From Actinokineospora fastidiosa (lineage in GTDB: Bacteria > Actinomycetota > Actinomycetes > Mycobacteriales > Pseudonocardiaceae), in the NCBI RefSeq assembly GCF_014648415.1, contig NZ_BMRB01000004.1, positions 124,001-188,000 of the forward strand: a stretch of DNA of 64,000 bases, given 5' to 3'. The notes beneath the pieces are model-generated. The model searched no databases. It had not been told where the DNA came from and worked only from the letters and a program-made list of their open reading frames with translations. Made by a program: the position numbers and the translations under genes. Position 1 is the first letter of the stretch; every line of letters starts with the position of its first letter. Of this stretch, positions 35,482 to 44,838 are shown in pieces.

Positions 35482-36291
35482 GTGCGACCAGGTGACTCCA
35501 CAGCCGACTGGGAGATCGCGCGCCCGCCGCGGGCGACGCCCGGCGTCGCCATGGCCGGGTTCCGCATCCGCGGGGACCGCCCGGTCGAGCTGCGGGCCAT
35601 CCCGCATCCGGCCGTCACCCTGGCCGTCGAGTTCGGCGACCGCCCGTTCGACGTCCACGGCACGCCGATCCGCTCCGGTGGTCTCGCCGCGGGCCTGGGC
35701 TTCTCCGCGTTCCCGGTGCGCGCCGATGGGGTGGAGTGCGTGCAGGTACGGCTGTCGCCGGTGGTCGCGCGCCCCGTGCTCGGGGAACTGGGCGACGGCG
35801 TCATCACGCTCGACGACCTGTGGGGCCGCGACACGCCCCGCCTGCGCGAGCGGCTGCACCACGCCCGGACCTGGGCGGAGCGGTTCGCGTTGCTCGACGC
35901 CGAACTGCGGGCCCGGCTTCACGCGGGCAGGCCGGTCGACCCCGAGGTGGCCTGGGCGTGGCGGCGGATCGTGGCGAGCCGGGGGCGGGTCCGGGTGGGC
36001 GATCTCGCGGCGGGGGTGGGGTGGAGCCGTCAGCGCCTGTGGTCGCGGTTCGGCGCGCAGATCGGGCTGACGCCCAAGCGCGCGGCCATGCTGGTCCGCT
36101 TCGACGACGCCGTCCACCGGCTGGTCCGGGGGCACAGTCCTGCGCGGGTGGCGGCCGATGGTGGCTATGTCGACCAGTCCCACCTGTACCACGACGTCCG
36201 CGCGTTCACCGGGGCGACTCCCGCGGTGGCCGCGGGTGAGCCCTGGCTGGCCGCTGACGCCAGGGCGTGGCCGGAGCGCGTGGTCGAATGA
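35482..36291 (+). CDS. AraC-family regulator
   Basis: The 269-residue protein has an N-terminal sensor region with a DUF6597-like core (HPAVTLAVEFGDRP) and a C-terminal AraC DNA-binding domain (VRVGDLAAGVGWSRQRLWSRF, then PARVAADGGYVDQSHLYHDV). GTG 35482 is the start; its ribosome site is weak. The target is unknown. It could govern the divergent hydrolase. Confidence 0.83.
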   Translation: MRPGDSTADWEIARPPRATPGVAMAGFRIRGDRPVELRAIPHPAVTLAVEFGDRPFDVHGTPIRSGGLAAGLGFSAFPVRADGVECVQVRLSPVVARPVLGELGDGVITLDDLWGRDTPRLRERLHHARTWAERFALLDAELRARLHAGRPVDPEVAWAWRRIVASRGRVRVGDLAAGVGWSRQRLWSRFGAQIGLTPKRAAMLVRFDDAVHRLVRGHSPARVAADGGYVDQSHLYHDVRAFTGATPAVAAGEPWLAADARAWPERVVE

Positions 36292-36362
36292 CCGCATCGG
36301 TCCGCGACGGTCGGGCGCGGGCGGGGGCGCGTCGGTCAGGGTTGGTGTCGAAGGGAGGCACG

Positions 36363-37226
36363 ATGATCTCGGCACTCAACCGGCTCGTCGACGTCGTCGA
36401 GGACGCCGACGAGGTGGACGTGAGCGCGCTGGCCAGGGAGTTCGGCACGACCGAGTACCACTTGCGCCGGATGTTCTCGTCGCTGGCGGGCATGCCGCTG
36501 TCGGAGTACGTGCGCAGGCGGCGGATGACCCTCGCCGCCGCCGACGTCGTCCGCGGCGTGGACGACCTGCTGAGCATCGCCGTCCGGCACGGGTACGGCT
36601 CGACCGAGGCGTTCGGTCGCGCGTTCCGGGGCGTCCACGGGGCCAACCCCGGCGACGTCCGTCGCGACGGCGGCCCCCTTCGCACACAACCACGGCTCAG
36701 GTTCCGCCTGAGCGTCGAAGGGAGCATCCCCATGGACACCCGCATCGTCGACCGCCCCGCCTTCCGCCTGGTCGGCCACGCCACCCGCGTCCCGCTCATC
36801 CACCACGGCGTCAACCCGCACATCCAGGAGCACATCGCCGGGCTGCCTGCGGAGGAGCACGAGCGGCTGAAGGCCATCGGCGACACCGAGCCGCCGGGCC
36901 TGCTGCAGGTCTGCGACGACCTCGACCCCGACAGCGCCGAGGGCAGCGAACTGACCTACCTGCACGGCGTCGCCGTCACCCGGGACACGGCCACCCCTGA
37001 CGACCTCGACGCCATCGAGGTCCCGGCGGGCCGCTGGGCGGTCTTCCGCACGGACGGCCCCTACCCGCAGACCCTGCAGACGACCTGGGCCGCCACCGCC
37101 ACCGACTGGTTCCCCTCCAACCCCTGGCGCCTCCGCCCCGGCCCGTCGATGGTCGCCATCCTCCACCGAACCCCCGACTTCACCACGGCGACGTGTGAGC
37201 TGTGGCTGCCGGTCGAGCCCGCGTGA
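36363..37226 (+). CDS. AraC-family regulator with GyrI-like effector domain
   Basis: The 287-residue protein has two N-terminal AraC helix-turn-helix motifs (VSALAREFGTTEYHLRRMF; LSIAVRHGYGSTEAFGRAF) and a C-terminal GyrI-like/Rob effector-binding domain (MDTRIVDRPAFRLVGHATRV onward). This layout is that of MarA/Rob-type small-molecule sensing activators. ATG 36363 follows GGGAGG. A strong terminator follows the stop. Confidence 0.88.
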   Translation: MISALNRLVDVVEDADEVDVSALAREFGTTEYHLRRMFSSLAGMPLSEYVRRRRMTLAAADVVRGVDDLLSIAVRHGYGSTEAFGRAFRGVHGANPGDVRRDGGPLRTQPRLRFRLSVEGSIPMDTRIVDRPAFRLVGHATRVPLIHHGVNPHIQEHIAGLPAEEHERLKAIGDTEPPGLLQVCDDLDPDSAEGSELTYLHGVAVTRDTATPDDLDAIEVPAGRWAVFRTDGPYPQTLQTTWAATATDWFPSNPWRLRPGPSMVAILHRTPDFTTATCELWLPVEPA

Positions 37227-37237
37227 CCTGAGGGCCG

Positions 37238-37275
37238 CCTACCGCGGCCGTGGACGATTCCACGGCCGCGGTAGG
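37238..37275. terminator. Strong hairpin terminator
   Basis: A perfect 17-bp stem (37238-37254 and 37259-37275) with loop CGAT ends the AraC transcription unit. Confidence 0.85.
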
Positions 37276-38249
37276 TGGGGTGGGTGGGTCGGGACCTGGT
37301 CGCGGATGTGGGGTGGGTGCGTGCGGGCTGGTCGCGGGTGGTGTGTGTGGCGGGTCGCGGGTGTGGGGTGGGTGCGTGAGGGTCTGGTCGCGGGGGTGGA
37401 TAGGTGCATGGGGTGGGGTGATCTGGCCGCAGAGTGAGTGGGCATGGGACGGCTGAGCGCCGGTGGCGCAGTGGACTACGGGTGGTGAGGTGCGGTTGGC
37501 GACGTGCGCTGCGTGGTGGGGTGGTGAGCGCGCGGCACGGTGGGCTAGCTGTGGCGTGGCGTGGCGTGGTGGCGAGCGCGGCTTGGTGGAAGGGCTGCGG
37601 GTGCGCGGCGCGGGTGGGGTGGTGTCCGTGCGGATGGTGGATGAGTGCGGGCAGGTCGATGCGGCAGGCAGTTGGCGCGATCCCGAAGGTGGGGCTGCGG
37701 GGTGCAGTGCAGGAGTGGGACTTTGCGTTCGGCCCAGGAGGTGGTGGCTGTGGGCTCGCCCTAGCGCCGCCCGGCAGGAGGCTGGCGCGGCCCGGTTGGG
37801 GATGGCTGGGGTGGGGCGATCGGACTGTGGGGGGCTGACCGGCGTGATCGGGGGTCGGTTGGCTGGGGTTGGGGTTGGGGTCGGGCGTGGGGGCTGGGGT
37901 TGGGTGGCCAGGGTGCCCGGTTCCGGCGTGCCGGTGAGGTAACCGGCGTGCTGATGGGTAACCGGTGTGCTGCTGGCATGACTGGTGTGCCCATGGGGGG
38001 ACTGGCATCCCCGTGAGGTATCCGGCGTGCCGGTGTGACTGGGGGTGCTGGTGGGGTGACTTGGCGGGACCTGGGAGGGGATGTGGGCTGGCAGGAGGGT
38101 GGCTGCGAGTGGGGCGGCGGCGGGGGCTGGTGCGGTCCTGCTGCTCCGTTCCGCCCGCGAGCTGGAAGCCGCCTGGTAGGGCTGCGGGTGTTGTGGCCGG
38201 GCGTGGTGGGGGTGGGTCGGTAGGGTTCGGGGGCGGGGAGGTGGTTGTC
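37276..38249 (+). other. Gene-free, G/T-skewed kilobase with internal repetition
   Basis: No frame here looks like a real protein. The plus strand is heavily G over C and T over A, full of GGTGGGGTGGG-like runs. Recurring phrases include GTGGGGTGGGTGCGTG (37309, 37364), GGTCGCGGG, and GTGGCGTGGCGTGGCG near 37555. A 20-bp tandem array lies at 37923-38040. The 5' part looks like decayed, repeatedly duplicated DNA after the terminator. Confidence 0.6.
37923..38040 (+). repeat. Degenerate 20-bp tandem repeat, six units
   Basis: Units start at 37923, 37943, 37962, 37982, 38002 and 38022. The pattern is roughly CCGGYGTGCYGRTGRGGTAA (for example CCGGCGTGCTGATGGGTAA, CCGGTGTGCTGCTGGCATGA). There are no unique spacers, so this is not a CRISPR array. 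Function is unknown. Confidence 0.65.
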
Positions 38250-38834
38250 GTGGAGCGGGGTCAGGCCGGGCAGGTGTTGGCGGCCAATCTGCGGGCGTTG
38301 CGGGAGCGGGCCGGGTTGTCGCTTTCTGAGTTGGCTCGGCGGTCGGATATCGCCAAGGGGACGTTGTCGCAACTGGAGAGTGGGAACGGGAATCCGACGA
38401 TCGAGACGGTGTTCAGTTTATCGAACGCGTTTGGGGTTCCGGTGTCCACGTTGCTCACCGAGCGGGTGGAGCCGGAGGTTGTGTTGGTGCGGTCGGCGGG
38501 GGTTGATGTGCTCAGCAGCAATGCGGTTGACCTGCGGATGTTGCGGCGGATGGACGTCACCGACACCGTGTTCGAGTTGTACGACCAGCGCGTGCGGCCG
38601 GGGGAGGTGCAGCGGTCCGCGGGCCATCCGGGGCGCGAGCACGTCGTGGTGATCTCCGGGGTCCTGCGGGTGGGCCCGCCCGAGGCGCCGTATGAGCTGG
38701 GGCCGGGGGATTACGTCTGCTTCCCCGCCCAGGGGCCGCACGTGTACGAGACGGTGGGAGGCCCGGTGGCGTCCGTCCTGCTGCTGGAGTACCCCTCCGA
38801 CACCCCCGCCGCCGCGTGCGTCGTTCGGGGTTGA
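38250..38834 (+). CDS. XRE-cupin regulator of the hydroxyproline operon
   Basis: The 194-residue protein has an XRE helix-turn-helix (LSLSELARRSDIAKGTLSQLE, about residues 22-42) and a C-terminal cupin (HPGREHVVVISGVLRVGPPE). GTG 38250 is preceded by GGGGAGGTG. It lies 60 bases upstream of, and in line with, the catabolic operon. A palindrome sits in that gap, so it is the likely operon regulator. Confidence 0.85.
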   Translation: MERGQAGQVLAANLRALRERAGLSLSELARRSDIAKGTLSQLESGNGNPTIETVFSLSNAFGVPVSTLLTERVEPEVVLVRSAGVDVLSSNAVDLRMLRRMDVTDTVFELYDQRVRPGEVQRSAGHPGREHVVVISGVLRVGPPEAPYELGPGDYVCFPAQGPHVYETVGGPVASVLLLEYPSDTPAAACVVRG

Positions 38835-38860
38835 CCCTCCCGCGCGTCGCGGGCTAGCCT
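38831..38860 (+). promoter_or_regulatory. Predicted promoter of the hydroxyproline operon
   Basis: TTGACC (38831-38836) and TAGCCT (38855-38860) are spaced by 18 bases, a housekeeping-type promoter. The expected transcription start falls in the adjacent palindrome. Confidence 0.5.
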
Positions 38861-38866
38861 CACTGG

Positions 38867-38884
38867 CGTTCATTCTATTGAACG
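38867..38884. promoter_or_regulatory. Palindromic operator CGTTCA-N6-TGAACG
   Basis: Perfect 6-bp arms flank TTCTAT (38873-38878) directly downstream of the predicted promoter and before the first catabolic gene. The spacing equals that of the other XRE-cupin dyad in this window (6-6-6), which supports XRE-cupin recognition. Confidence 0.65.
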
Positions 38885-38894
38885 GTGGTGCGGG

Positions 38895-40037
38895 ATGGTC
38901 GACGTCACGGTGGTCGGCGCGGGCGTCATCGGCGCGGCGTGCGCCGAGGCGTTGAGCGCGGCGGGGCTGCGGGTCCTCGTCGTCGACCGGGCCGACCCGG
39001 CCTGCGGGACGACGGCGGCGGGCGAGGGCAACGTGCTCCTGTCGGACAAGCCCCCCGGGCCGGAACTGGAGCTGGCGCGGGTCTCCCGCGCGCTGTGGCC
39101 GGAGTTGCTGGCACACCTCGGAGCGTCCGCCGAGTGGGAGCCCAAGGGCGGCATCGTCGTCGCCACGACCGACGCCGGGGCCGCCGCCCTGGCCGCGACC
39201 GCGAGCGGCCAGCGGGAGTCCGGTGTGGACGCCGTCGCGCTGACGCCCGACCAGGTCGCCGACATGGAACCCCTGCTGACCAAGCACATCACCGCCGCCA
39301 TGCACTACCCCGAGGACGCCCAACTACAGCCAGTCCTGGCCACCGTCGCCTTGCTGACCGCGGTCCGCCAGCGCGGGGGAGAGGTGCGCTCGGGCGAGGC
39401 CGCCGTCGGCGTGGTCACCAAGGGCGGCGCCGTTGCGGGCGTCCGCACCGAGCGGGAGACCGTGCCCTGCCGCATCGTGGTCAACGCCTGCGGGCCGTGG
39501 TCGGCGGCGTTCGCCCGGGCCGCGGGCGCGCCCATCGACGTGCTGCCCCGCCGCGGCATGATCCTGGTGACCGCGCCCCTGCCGCAATCCGTGCGGCACA
39601 AGGTGTATGACGCGGACTACGTCGGCGCTGTCGCCAGCGGCGACGCCGACCTCCAGACGTCCACAGTGGTCGAGTCGACGCAAGCGGGCACGGTGCTGAT
39701 CGGGTCGAGCAGACAGCGCGTCGGCTTCGACGACACCATCCGGGTCGACGTCGTGACCGAGCTGGCGCGCAAGGCCGTCGCGCTGTTCCCGTTCCTGGCC
39801 GATGTCCCCGTGATGCGCGCCTACGGCGGCTTCCGCCCGTATTCCCCCGACCACCTGCCGGTGATCGGCGAGGACCCCCGCCTGCCGGGCCTCTGGCACG
39901 CCACCGGCCACGAGGGCGCGGGCATCGGCCTGGCCCCGGCGACCGGCCGCCTGCTGGCCGACCTCGTCCTGTCCCGCCCGCCCTCGGTGGACCCGCGCCC
40001 GTTCCGCGTCGACCGGCCCGCGGTGATCGCGGCATGA
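38895..40037 (+). CDS. FAD-dependent D-amino acid / D-hydroxyproline dehydrogenase subunit
   Basis: The 380-residue DAO-family protein has the dinucleotide motif VVGAGVIGAACAEAL, RRGMILVTAPLP and a C-terminal HATGHEGAGIGLAPATG. With the two following genes it forms a multi-subunit dehydrogenase like those oxidising cis-4-hydroxy-D-proline to 1-pyrroline-4-hydroxy-2-carboxylate. Its stop overlaps the next start. Confidence 0.88.
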   Translation: MVDVTVVGAGVIGAACAEALSAAGLRVLVVDRADPACGTTAAGEGNVLLSDKPPGPELELARVSRALWPELLAHLGASAEWEPKGGIVVATTDAGAAALAATASGQRESGVDAVALTPDQVADMEPLLTKHITAAMHYPEDAQLQPVLATVALLTAVRQRGGEVRSGEAAVGVVTKGGAVAGVRTERETVPCRIVVNACGPWSAAFARAAGAPIDVLPRRGMILVTAPLPQSVRHKVYDADYVGAVASGDADLQTSTVVESTQAGTVLIGSSRQRVGFDDTIRVDVVTELARKAVALFPFLADVPVMRAYGGFRPYSPDHLPVIGEDPRLPGLWHATGHEGAGIGLAPATGRLLADLVLSRPPSVDPRPFRVDRPAVIAA

Positions 40038-40291
40038 GGGTCGAACTGGACGGGGAGTGGGTGACGGCCGTGCCGGGCCAGACCGTCGCGGGCCTGCTGC
40101 TGGCGCGCGGCCGGGTCAGCTGGCGCACGACCAGGGCAGGCGGCGCGCCGCGCGGCGTCTTCTGCGGGATCGGGGTCTGCCACGACTGCCTCGTGGTGGT
40201 GAACGGCGTGCCCGACGTGCGCGCCTGCCAGCGGCTCCTCGCCGACGGCGACCGCGTCCGCTGCCAGGACGGCGCGGAGCTGCCGTCATGA
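40034..40291 (+). CDS. HcnA-like [2Fe-2S] subunit of the dehydrogenase
   Basis: The 85-residue ferredoxin-like protein carries CGIGVCHDC followed by a fourth Cys in VRACQ, ligands for a [2Fe-2S] cluster. It is short, as in opine/hydroxyproline dehydrogenase gamma subunits. ATGA overlaps couple it to both neighbours. Confidence 0.88.
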   Translation: MRVELDGEWVTAVPGQTVAGLLLARGRVSWRTTRAGGAPRGVFCGIGVCHDCLVVVNGVPDVRACQRLLADGDRVRCQDGAELPS

Positions 40292-41565
40292 GCAGCGTCG
40301 TGGTCGTGGGGGCCGGACCCGCCGGACTGGCGGCCGCCGCTGCCGCCGCCCGGGCAGGCCGCGACGTCCTCCTGATCGACGCCGAGAGCAGGCGCGGTGG
40401 CCAGTACCACCGGCAGGACCTGCTCGACACCACCGAACGCTTCCCGCTGCCACCCGGCGTCGAGCACCTTGCGGAGACCGTCGTGTGGGCGGTCGAGCCG
40501 GGCAGGCGGCTGCACCTGCTCACCGGCCCGGCCGACGGGCCGGGCAGGCGGCGCCGCACGGTGGACGCCGCCGCGCTGGTCATCGCGCCGGGCGCGCACG
40601 ACCGGGTCCTGCCGTTCCCCGGCTGGACCCTCCCCGGCGTCTACACCGCGGGCGCGGCCCAGGCCATGGCCAAGGGCCAGCGGGTGGCGGTCGGCCGCCG
40701 GGTGCTGGTCGCGGGCACCGGCCCGTTCCTGCTGCCCGTCGCGCGGGCCGTGCTGGGCGCGGGCGCGGAGGTGGCGGCCGTCCTGGAGGCCAACCGGCCC
40801 CGCTGGCACACCGAGCCGCGCGGCCTGGCCGCGGGCCTGGCCAAGGCGCCGGAGCTGCTCGGATACCTCCGCACGCTCGCCAAGCACCGCGTCCCCTACC
40901 GGACGCGGACCGCGGTCATCGCCGCCCACGGCGCGGACCGGCTCGAATCGGTCACCACGGCCAGGCTGGACGAGCGGTGGCGGGTGCGCCCCGGCACCGA
41001 ACGGGAGCTCGAGGTCGACGCCCTCTGCGTGGGCCACGGCTTCACCCCGCGCCTCGAACTCGCCGTCGCCGCCGGATGCGCGCTCAGCGGCGGCTTCGTC
41101 TCCGTCGACCCCGCCCAGCGCACCTCGGTCCCCGGCGTCTACGCAGCGGGCGAGGTCACCGGGATCGGCGGGGCCGACCTGGCCGCCGCCGAGGGCGCGG
41201 TCGCCGGCCTGGCCGCGGCGGGCGCGCCGGTCCCGCCCCGCCTGCTGCGCCGCGTCCGGTCCCTGCGCCGCTTCGCCGCCGCGCTCGACCGCGTCCACCC
41301 CGTCGGCGACGGCTGGCGCGAGTGGCTGACCGACGACACCCTGATCTGCCGCTGCGAGGAGGTGCCCTACCGGGCGCTGCGCGCGGCGGCCCCCGGCGCC
41401 CGCGCGCTCCGGCTGACCTCCCGCGCGGGGCTCGGCCTGTGCCAGGGCCGCACGTGCGGGGCGGCCGTCGCCGACCTGTGCGGCCTGCCCGGCGACGCGT
41501 TCGCCCGCAGGCCGATCGCCGCGCCGGTCCGGCTCGGCGAGCTCATCGACGAGGAGAACGAATGA
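40288..41565 (+). CDS. HcnB-like FAD/NAD(P)-binding subunit with BFD [2Fe-2S] domain
   Basis: The 425-residue protein has GAGPAGLAAA near its start, a second dinucleotide motif (VLVAGTGPFLLPVA), and a C-terminal BFD-like cluster domain (ICRCEEV, then GLCQGRTCGA; four Cys). It passes electrons from the FAD catalytic subunit. It overlaps both neighbours by four bases. Confidence 0.9.
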   Translation: MSSVVVVGAGPAGLAAAAAAARAGRDVLLIDAESRRGGQYHRQDLLDTTERFPLPPGVEHLAETVVWAVEPGRRLHLLTGPADGPGRRRRTVDAAALVIAPGAHDRVLPFPGWTLPGVYTAGAAQAMAKGQRVAVGRRVLVAGTGPFLLPVARAVLGAGAEVAAVLEANRPRWHTEPRGLAAGLAKAPELLGYLRTLAKHRVPYRTRTAVIAAHGADRLESVTTARLDERWRVRPGTERELEVDALCVGHGFTPRLELAVAAGCALSGGFVSVDPAQRTSVPGVYAAGEVTGIGGADLAAAEGAVAGLAAAGAPVPPRLLRRVRSLRRFAAALDRVHPVGDGWREWLTDDTLICRCEEVPYRALRAAAPGARALRLTSRAGLGLCQGRTCGAAVADLCGLPGDAFARRPIAAPVRLGELIDEENE

Positions 41566-42461
41566 CGGAGAGGCTCGACGGCGTCATCGTCGCCACCGCC
41601 CTGCCCTACGCCGAGGACCCGGCAGCGCCCGCGGGCCTGCGCGTCGACCTCGACCGCTACGCCGAGCACTGCCGGTGGCTGGTCGGCAGCGGCTGCCGGG
41701 GCGTCGGCCCCAACGGCTCGCTCGGGGAGTACTCGTCGCTGACCGACGCCGAGCGCAGGGCCGTCGCCCGGGCCGCCGTCGACGCGGTGGGCGATGACGG
41801 GGTCGTCGTGGTCGGGGTGCACGGACCCGGCTGGCACCAGGCGAAGGCGTGGGCGGAGCAGGCCGCGGAGGACGGCGCGCACGGCGTGCTCTGCCTCCCG
41901 CCGACGATGTACCGTGCGAACACCGCCGAGGTCGTCCGGCACTTCGCCGAGGTCGCCTCGGTCGGCCTCCCGGTCATGGTCTACAACAACCCCATCGACA
42001 CCAAAGTGGACCTCACGCCCGACCTGATCGCCGAGCTCGCCCTGATCGACAACGTCGTCGCCGTCAAGGAGTTCTCCGGCGACGTCCGGCGCGTCCTGGA
42101 GATCCGCGAGCGCGCGCCCGGTCTGACCGTGGTCGCGGGCGCGGACGACGTGGCGCTGGAGTCGCTGCTGATGGGCGCGACCGGGTGGTTCGCAGGCTTC
42201 CCGAACGTCTTCCCCGCCGAGTCCGTCCGGCTGTTCGAGCTGGCGCTCAGCGGCGACCTCAAGGCGGCGCGGGCGCTGTACGAGCCGATGGTCGCCGCGT
42301 TCCGGTGGGACTCGCGCACCGAGTTCGTCCAGGCCATCAAGCGCGCGATGGACCTGGTGGGCCGCTACGGCGGGCCGTGCCGCCCGCCCCGGGGTCCGCT
42401 CACCGACGACCAGCTCGCGGCGCTGGACGCCGACATGCGCCGCGCGATGGGCGGCCTCTGA
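41562..42461 (+). CDS. DapA-family lyase, probable 1-pyrroline-4-hydroxy-2-carboxylate deaminase
   Basis: The 299-residue TIM-barrel protein of the dihydrodipicolinate synthase family has the active Tyr in VMVYNNP and the Schiff-base Lys in VAVKEFSGD. The operon context identifies it as the deaminase producing 2,5-dioxopentanoate (ketoglutarate semialdehyde) from the dehydrogenase product. Confidence 0.87.
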   Translation: MTERLDGVIVATALPYAEDPAAPAGLRVDLDRYAEHCRWLVGSGCRGVGPNGSLGEYSSLTDAERRAVARAAVDAVGDDGVVVVGVHGPGWHQAKAWAEQAAEDGAHGVLCLPPTMYRANTAEVVRHFAEVASVGLPVMVYNNPIDTKVDLTPDLIAELALIDNVVAVKEFSGDVRRVLEIRERAPGLTVVAGADDVALESLLMGATGWFAGFPNVFPAESVRLFELALSGDLKAARALYEPMVAAFRWDSRTEFVQAIKRAMDLVGRYGGPCRPPRGPLTDDQLAALDADMRRAMGGL

Positions 42462-42462
42462 C

Positions 42463-43458
42463 ATGCGCGCCGCCCGCTACTTCGCCGCCGTCGACTCGCA
42501 CACCGAGGGGATGCCGACCCGGGTGGTCACCGGCGGGCTCGGCGTCATCCCCGGCGCGACCATGGCCGAACGGCGGCTGCACTTCATCGAGCACCTCGAC
42601 CACATCCGCGAGCTGCTGATGAACGAGCCGCGCGGCCACTCCGCGATGAGCGGCGCGATCCTGCAGGCCCCGACCCGGCCCGACGCCGACTGGGGCGTGC
42701 TCTACATCGAGGTGTCCGGGTGCCTGCCGATGTGCGGGCACGGCACGATCGGGGTGGCGACCGTGCTGGTCGAGACCGGCATGGTCGAGGTCGTCGAGCC
42801 GGTGACGACCGTGCGGCTGGACACCCCGGCCGGGCTGGTCGTCGCCGAGGTCGCCGTGTCCGGCGGGCGGGCGGAGTCGGTCACCATCCGCAACGTGCCG
42901 TCGTTCGCCTGCAGGCTGGACGCCTCGGTGCGGGTGCCTGGCCTGGGCGAGGTCCGGTACGACCTGGCGTACGGCGGGAACTTCTACGCCATCCTCCCGG
43001 TCGCCGACCTCGGGCTGACCTTCGACGACAAGGACGCCATGCTCGCCGCGGGCCTGGCCATCATGGCCGCGATCAACGAGCAGGACGAGCCCAGGCACCC
43101 CGAGGCGGACGGCATCGCGGGCTGCCACCACGTGCAGCTGGTCGGGCCGGGCGCGCCGGGCAGCGACTCGCGCAACGCCATGGTCATCCACCCCGGCTGG
43201 TTCGACCGCTCGCCCTGCGGCACCGGCACCGCCGCCCGCATGGCCCAGCTGCACGCGCGCGGCGCGCTCGAACTGGGCGCCGACTTCGTCAACGAGTCGC
43301 TGTTGGGCACCCGGTTCATCGGCAGGCTGGTGGCGGAGACCGCGGTGGGCGGCCTGCCCGCCGTGGTGCCGACCATCTCCGGACGCGCCTGGATCACCGG
43401 GATGGGCCAGTACCTGCTCGATCCGACCGACCCGTTCCCCAGGGGGTTCGTGCTGTGA
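42463..43458 (+). CDS. 4-Hydroxyproline 2-epimerase (proline racemase family)
   Basis: The 331-residue protein has both active-site Cys residues, Cys91 in MCGHGTIG and Cys252 in SPCGTGTAARM. It is the two-Cys epimerase type rather than the Cys/Thr dehydratase. It converts trans-4-hydroxy-L-proline to cis-4-hydroxy-D-proline, the substrate of the dehydrogenase. The stop overlaps the next start. Confidence 0.9.
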   Translation: MRAARYFAAVDSHTEGMPTRVVTGGLGVIPGATMAERRLHFIEHLDHIRELLMNEPRGHSAMSGAILQAPTRPDADWGVLYIEVSGCLPMCGHGTIGVATVLVETGMVEVVEPVTTVRLDTPAGLVVAEVAVSGGRAESVTIRNVPSFACRLDASVRVPGLGEVRYDLAYGGNFYAILPVADLGLTFDDKDAMLAAGLAIMAAINEQDEPRHPEADGIAGCHHVQLVGPGAPGSDSRNAMVIHPGWFDRSPCGTGTAARMAQLHARGALELGADFVNESLLGTRFIGRLVAETAVGGLPAVVPTISGRAWITGMGQYLLDPTDPFPRGFVL

Positions 43459-44792
43459 ACCGTGTGCAGTCGACGTCACCGCAGCGTCCGTCGGACGTGG
43501 TGGTGGACGTCCCGCTTTGTGATCCGTCCGATGTGGTCAGTGCCGTGGAGACGGCCCGTGCCGCGCAGCGGGAGTGGGCTCGCGGTGGGCCCGCGGTCCG
43601 GGCGGCCGCGCTGACGGCGTGTGCCGACGCGGTGGCGGCGCGGACCGATGAGCTGGCCGCGCTGGTGGTCCGCGAGGTCGGCAAGCCGGTGCTGGAGGCC
43701 CGGGGCGAGGTGGCGCGCGCGGCCGCCATCCTGCGGTACTACGCCCAGCAGTGCTTCGACCCGATCGGGGAGACCTACCCCGGGGCCGGACTGGACTTCA
43801 CGGTGCGCAGGCCGCGCGGGGTGGCGGGGCTGATCACGCCGTGGAACTTCCCGCTGGCGATCCCGGTGTGGAAGGCGGCGCCCGCCCTGGCGTACGGCAA
43901 CGCGGCCGTGGTCAAACCCGCGCCGGAGGCCACCGCCTGCGCGCTCCGCCTCGCGGAGCTGTTCGCGCCTCACCTGCCTTCGGGGCTGCTGTCTGTCCAT
44001 CCGGGACACGGTGAGACGGGTGCGGCTCTGGTCGATGCCGCCGACGTGGTGTCGTTCACCGGTTCGACCGGGGTCGGCAGGCGCGTCGCCGCGGCGGGGG
44101 CGGCGCGGGGGATCCCGGTGCAGTGCGAGATGGGCGGGCTGTCCGCGGCGATCGTCCTCCCGGACGCCGACCTCGGCCGCGCGGCCACCCACGTCGCGGG
44201 CGCCGCGATGGGCTTCGCGGGGCAGAAGTGCACCGCCACCAAGCGGATCCTCGTGGTCGGCGACCCGGCGCCGTTCACCGAGGCCCTGCGGGCCGCGGTC
44301 GACGCCCTGCGCGTCGGCGACCCGGCCGACGACGGCGTCGCGGTCGGGCCGGTGATCACCGAGGCCGCCCGCGACCGCGTCCGCGACGCCCGTGCTGGCC
44401 GCGTCGTGGTCAGCCGCGACGTGCCGGACGAGGGCTGGTTCGCCGCGCCCACCGTCGTCACCGACCTGCCCCCGGACGCCCCGCTCAACACCACCGAGAC
44501 GTTCGGCCCGATCTGCACCCTCGCCGCGGCGCCGGACGTCGCCTCGGCGCTCGCCCTGGCCAACGGGACCGCGTACGGCCTGGTGACCGCGCTCTACACC
44601 AACGACCTGGCCGCGGCGATGGCGTACGTCGCCGAATGCCAGTCGGGCATGGTCAAGGTCAACGCCCCGACCGCGGGCGTCGACTTCCACCTCCCCTTCG
44701 GCGGCGAGAAGGACTCCGGCTACGGCGGCCGCGAACAGGGCAAGGAGGCCCAACGCTTCTACACCAGCCCCCGCACGGTCCAGTTCGGCTAG
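43455..44792 (+). CDS. Aldehyde dehydrogenase, probable 2-ketoglutarate semialdehyde dehydrogenase
   Basis: The 445-residue ALDH has [28 protein letters not shown], the general base in EMGG, and nucleophile Cys259 in GQKCTATKR. It oxidises 2,5-dioxopentanoate to 2-oxoglutarate, closing the pathway into the TCA cycle. GTG 43455 overlaps the epimerase stop. It is slightly shorter at the N-terminus than most ALDHs. Confidence 0.9.
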   Translation: MNRVQSTSPQRPSDVVVDVPLCDPSDVVSAVETARAAQREWARGGPAVRAAALTACADAVAARTDELAALVVREVGKPVLEARGEVARAAAILRYYAQQCFDPIGETYPGAGLDFTVRRPRGVAGLITPWNFPLAIPVWKAAPALAYGNAAVVKPAPEATACALRLAELFAPHLPSGLLSVHPGHGETGAALVDAADVVSFTGSTGVGRRVAAAGAARGIPVQCEMGGLSAAIVLPDADLGRAATHVAGAAMGFAGQKCTATKRILVVGDPAPFTEALRAAVDALRVGDPADDGVAVGPVITEAARDRVRDARAGRVVVSRDVPDEGWFAAPTVVTDLPPDAPLNTTETFGPICTLAAAPDVASALALANGTAYGLVTALYTNDLAAAMAYVAECQSGMVKVNAPTAGVDFHLPFGGEKDSGYGGREQGKEAQRFYTSPRTVQFG

Positions 44793-44838
44793 CTGCCTTC
44801 GGGCCGATCCGTCGAGGAGCCGGGCGGCTGACCGGCTG

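Noticed and set aside
37923-38040. CRISPR array
   Set aside because: Repeats are contiguous, with no unique spacers, and no cas genes are present.
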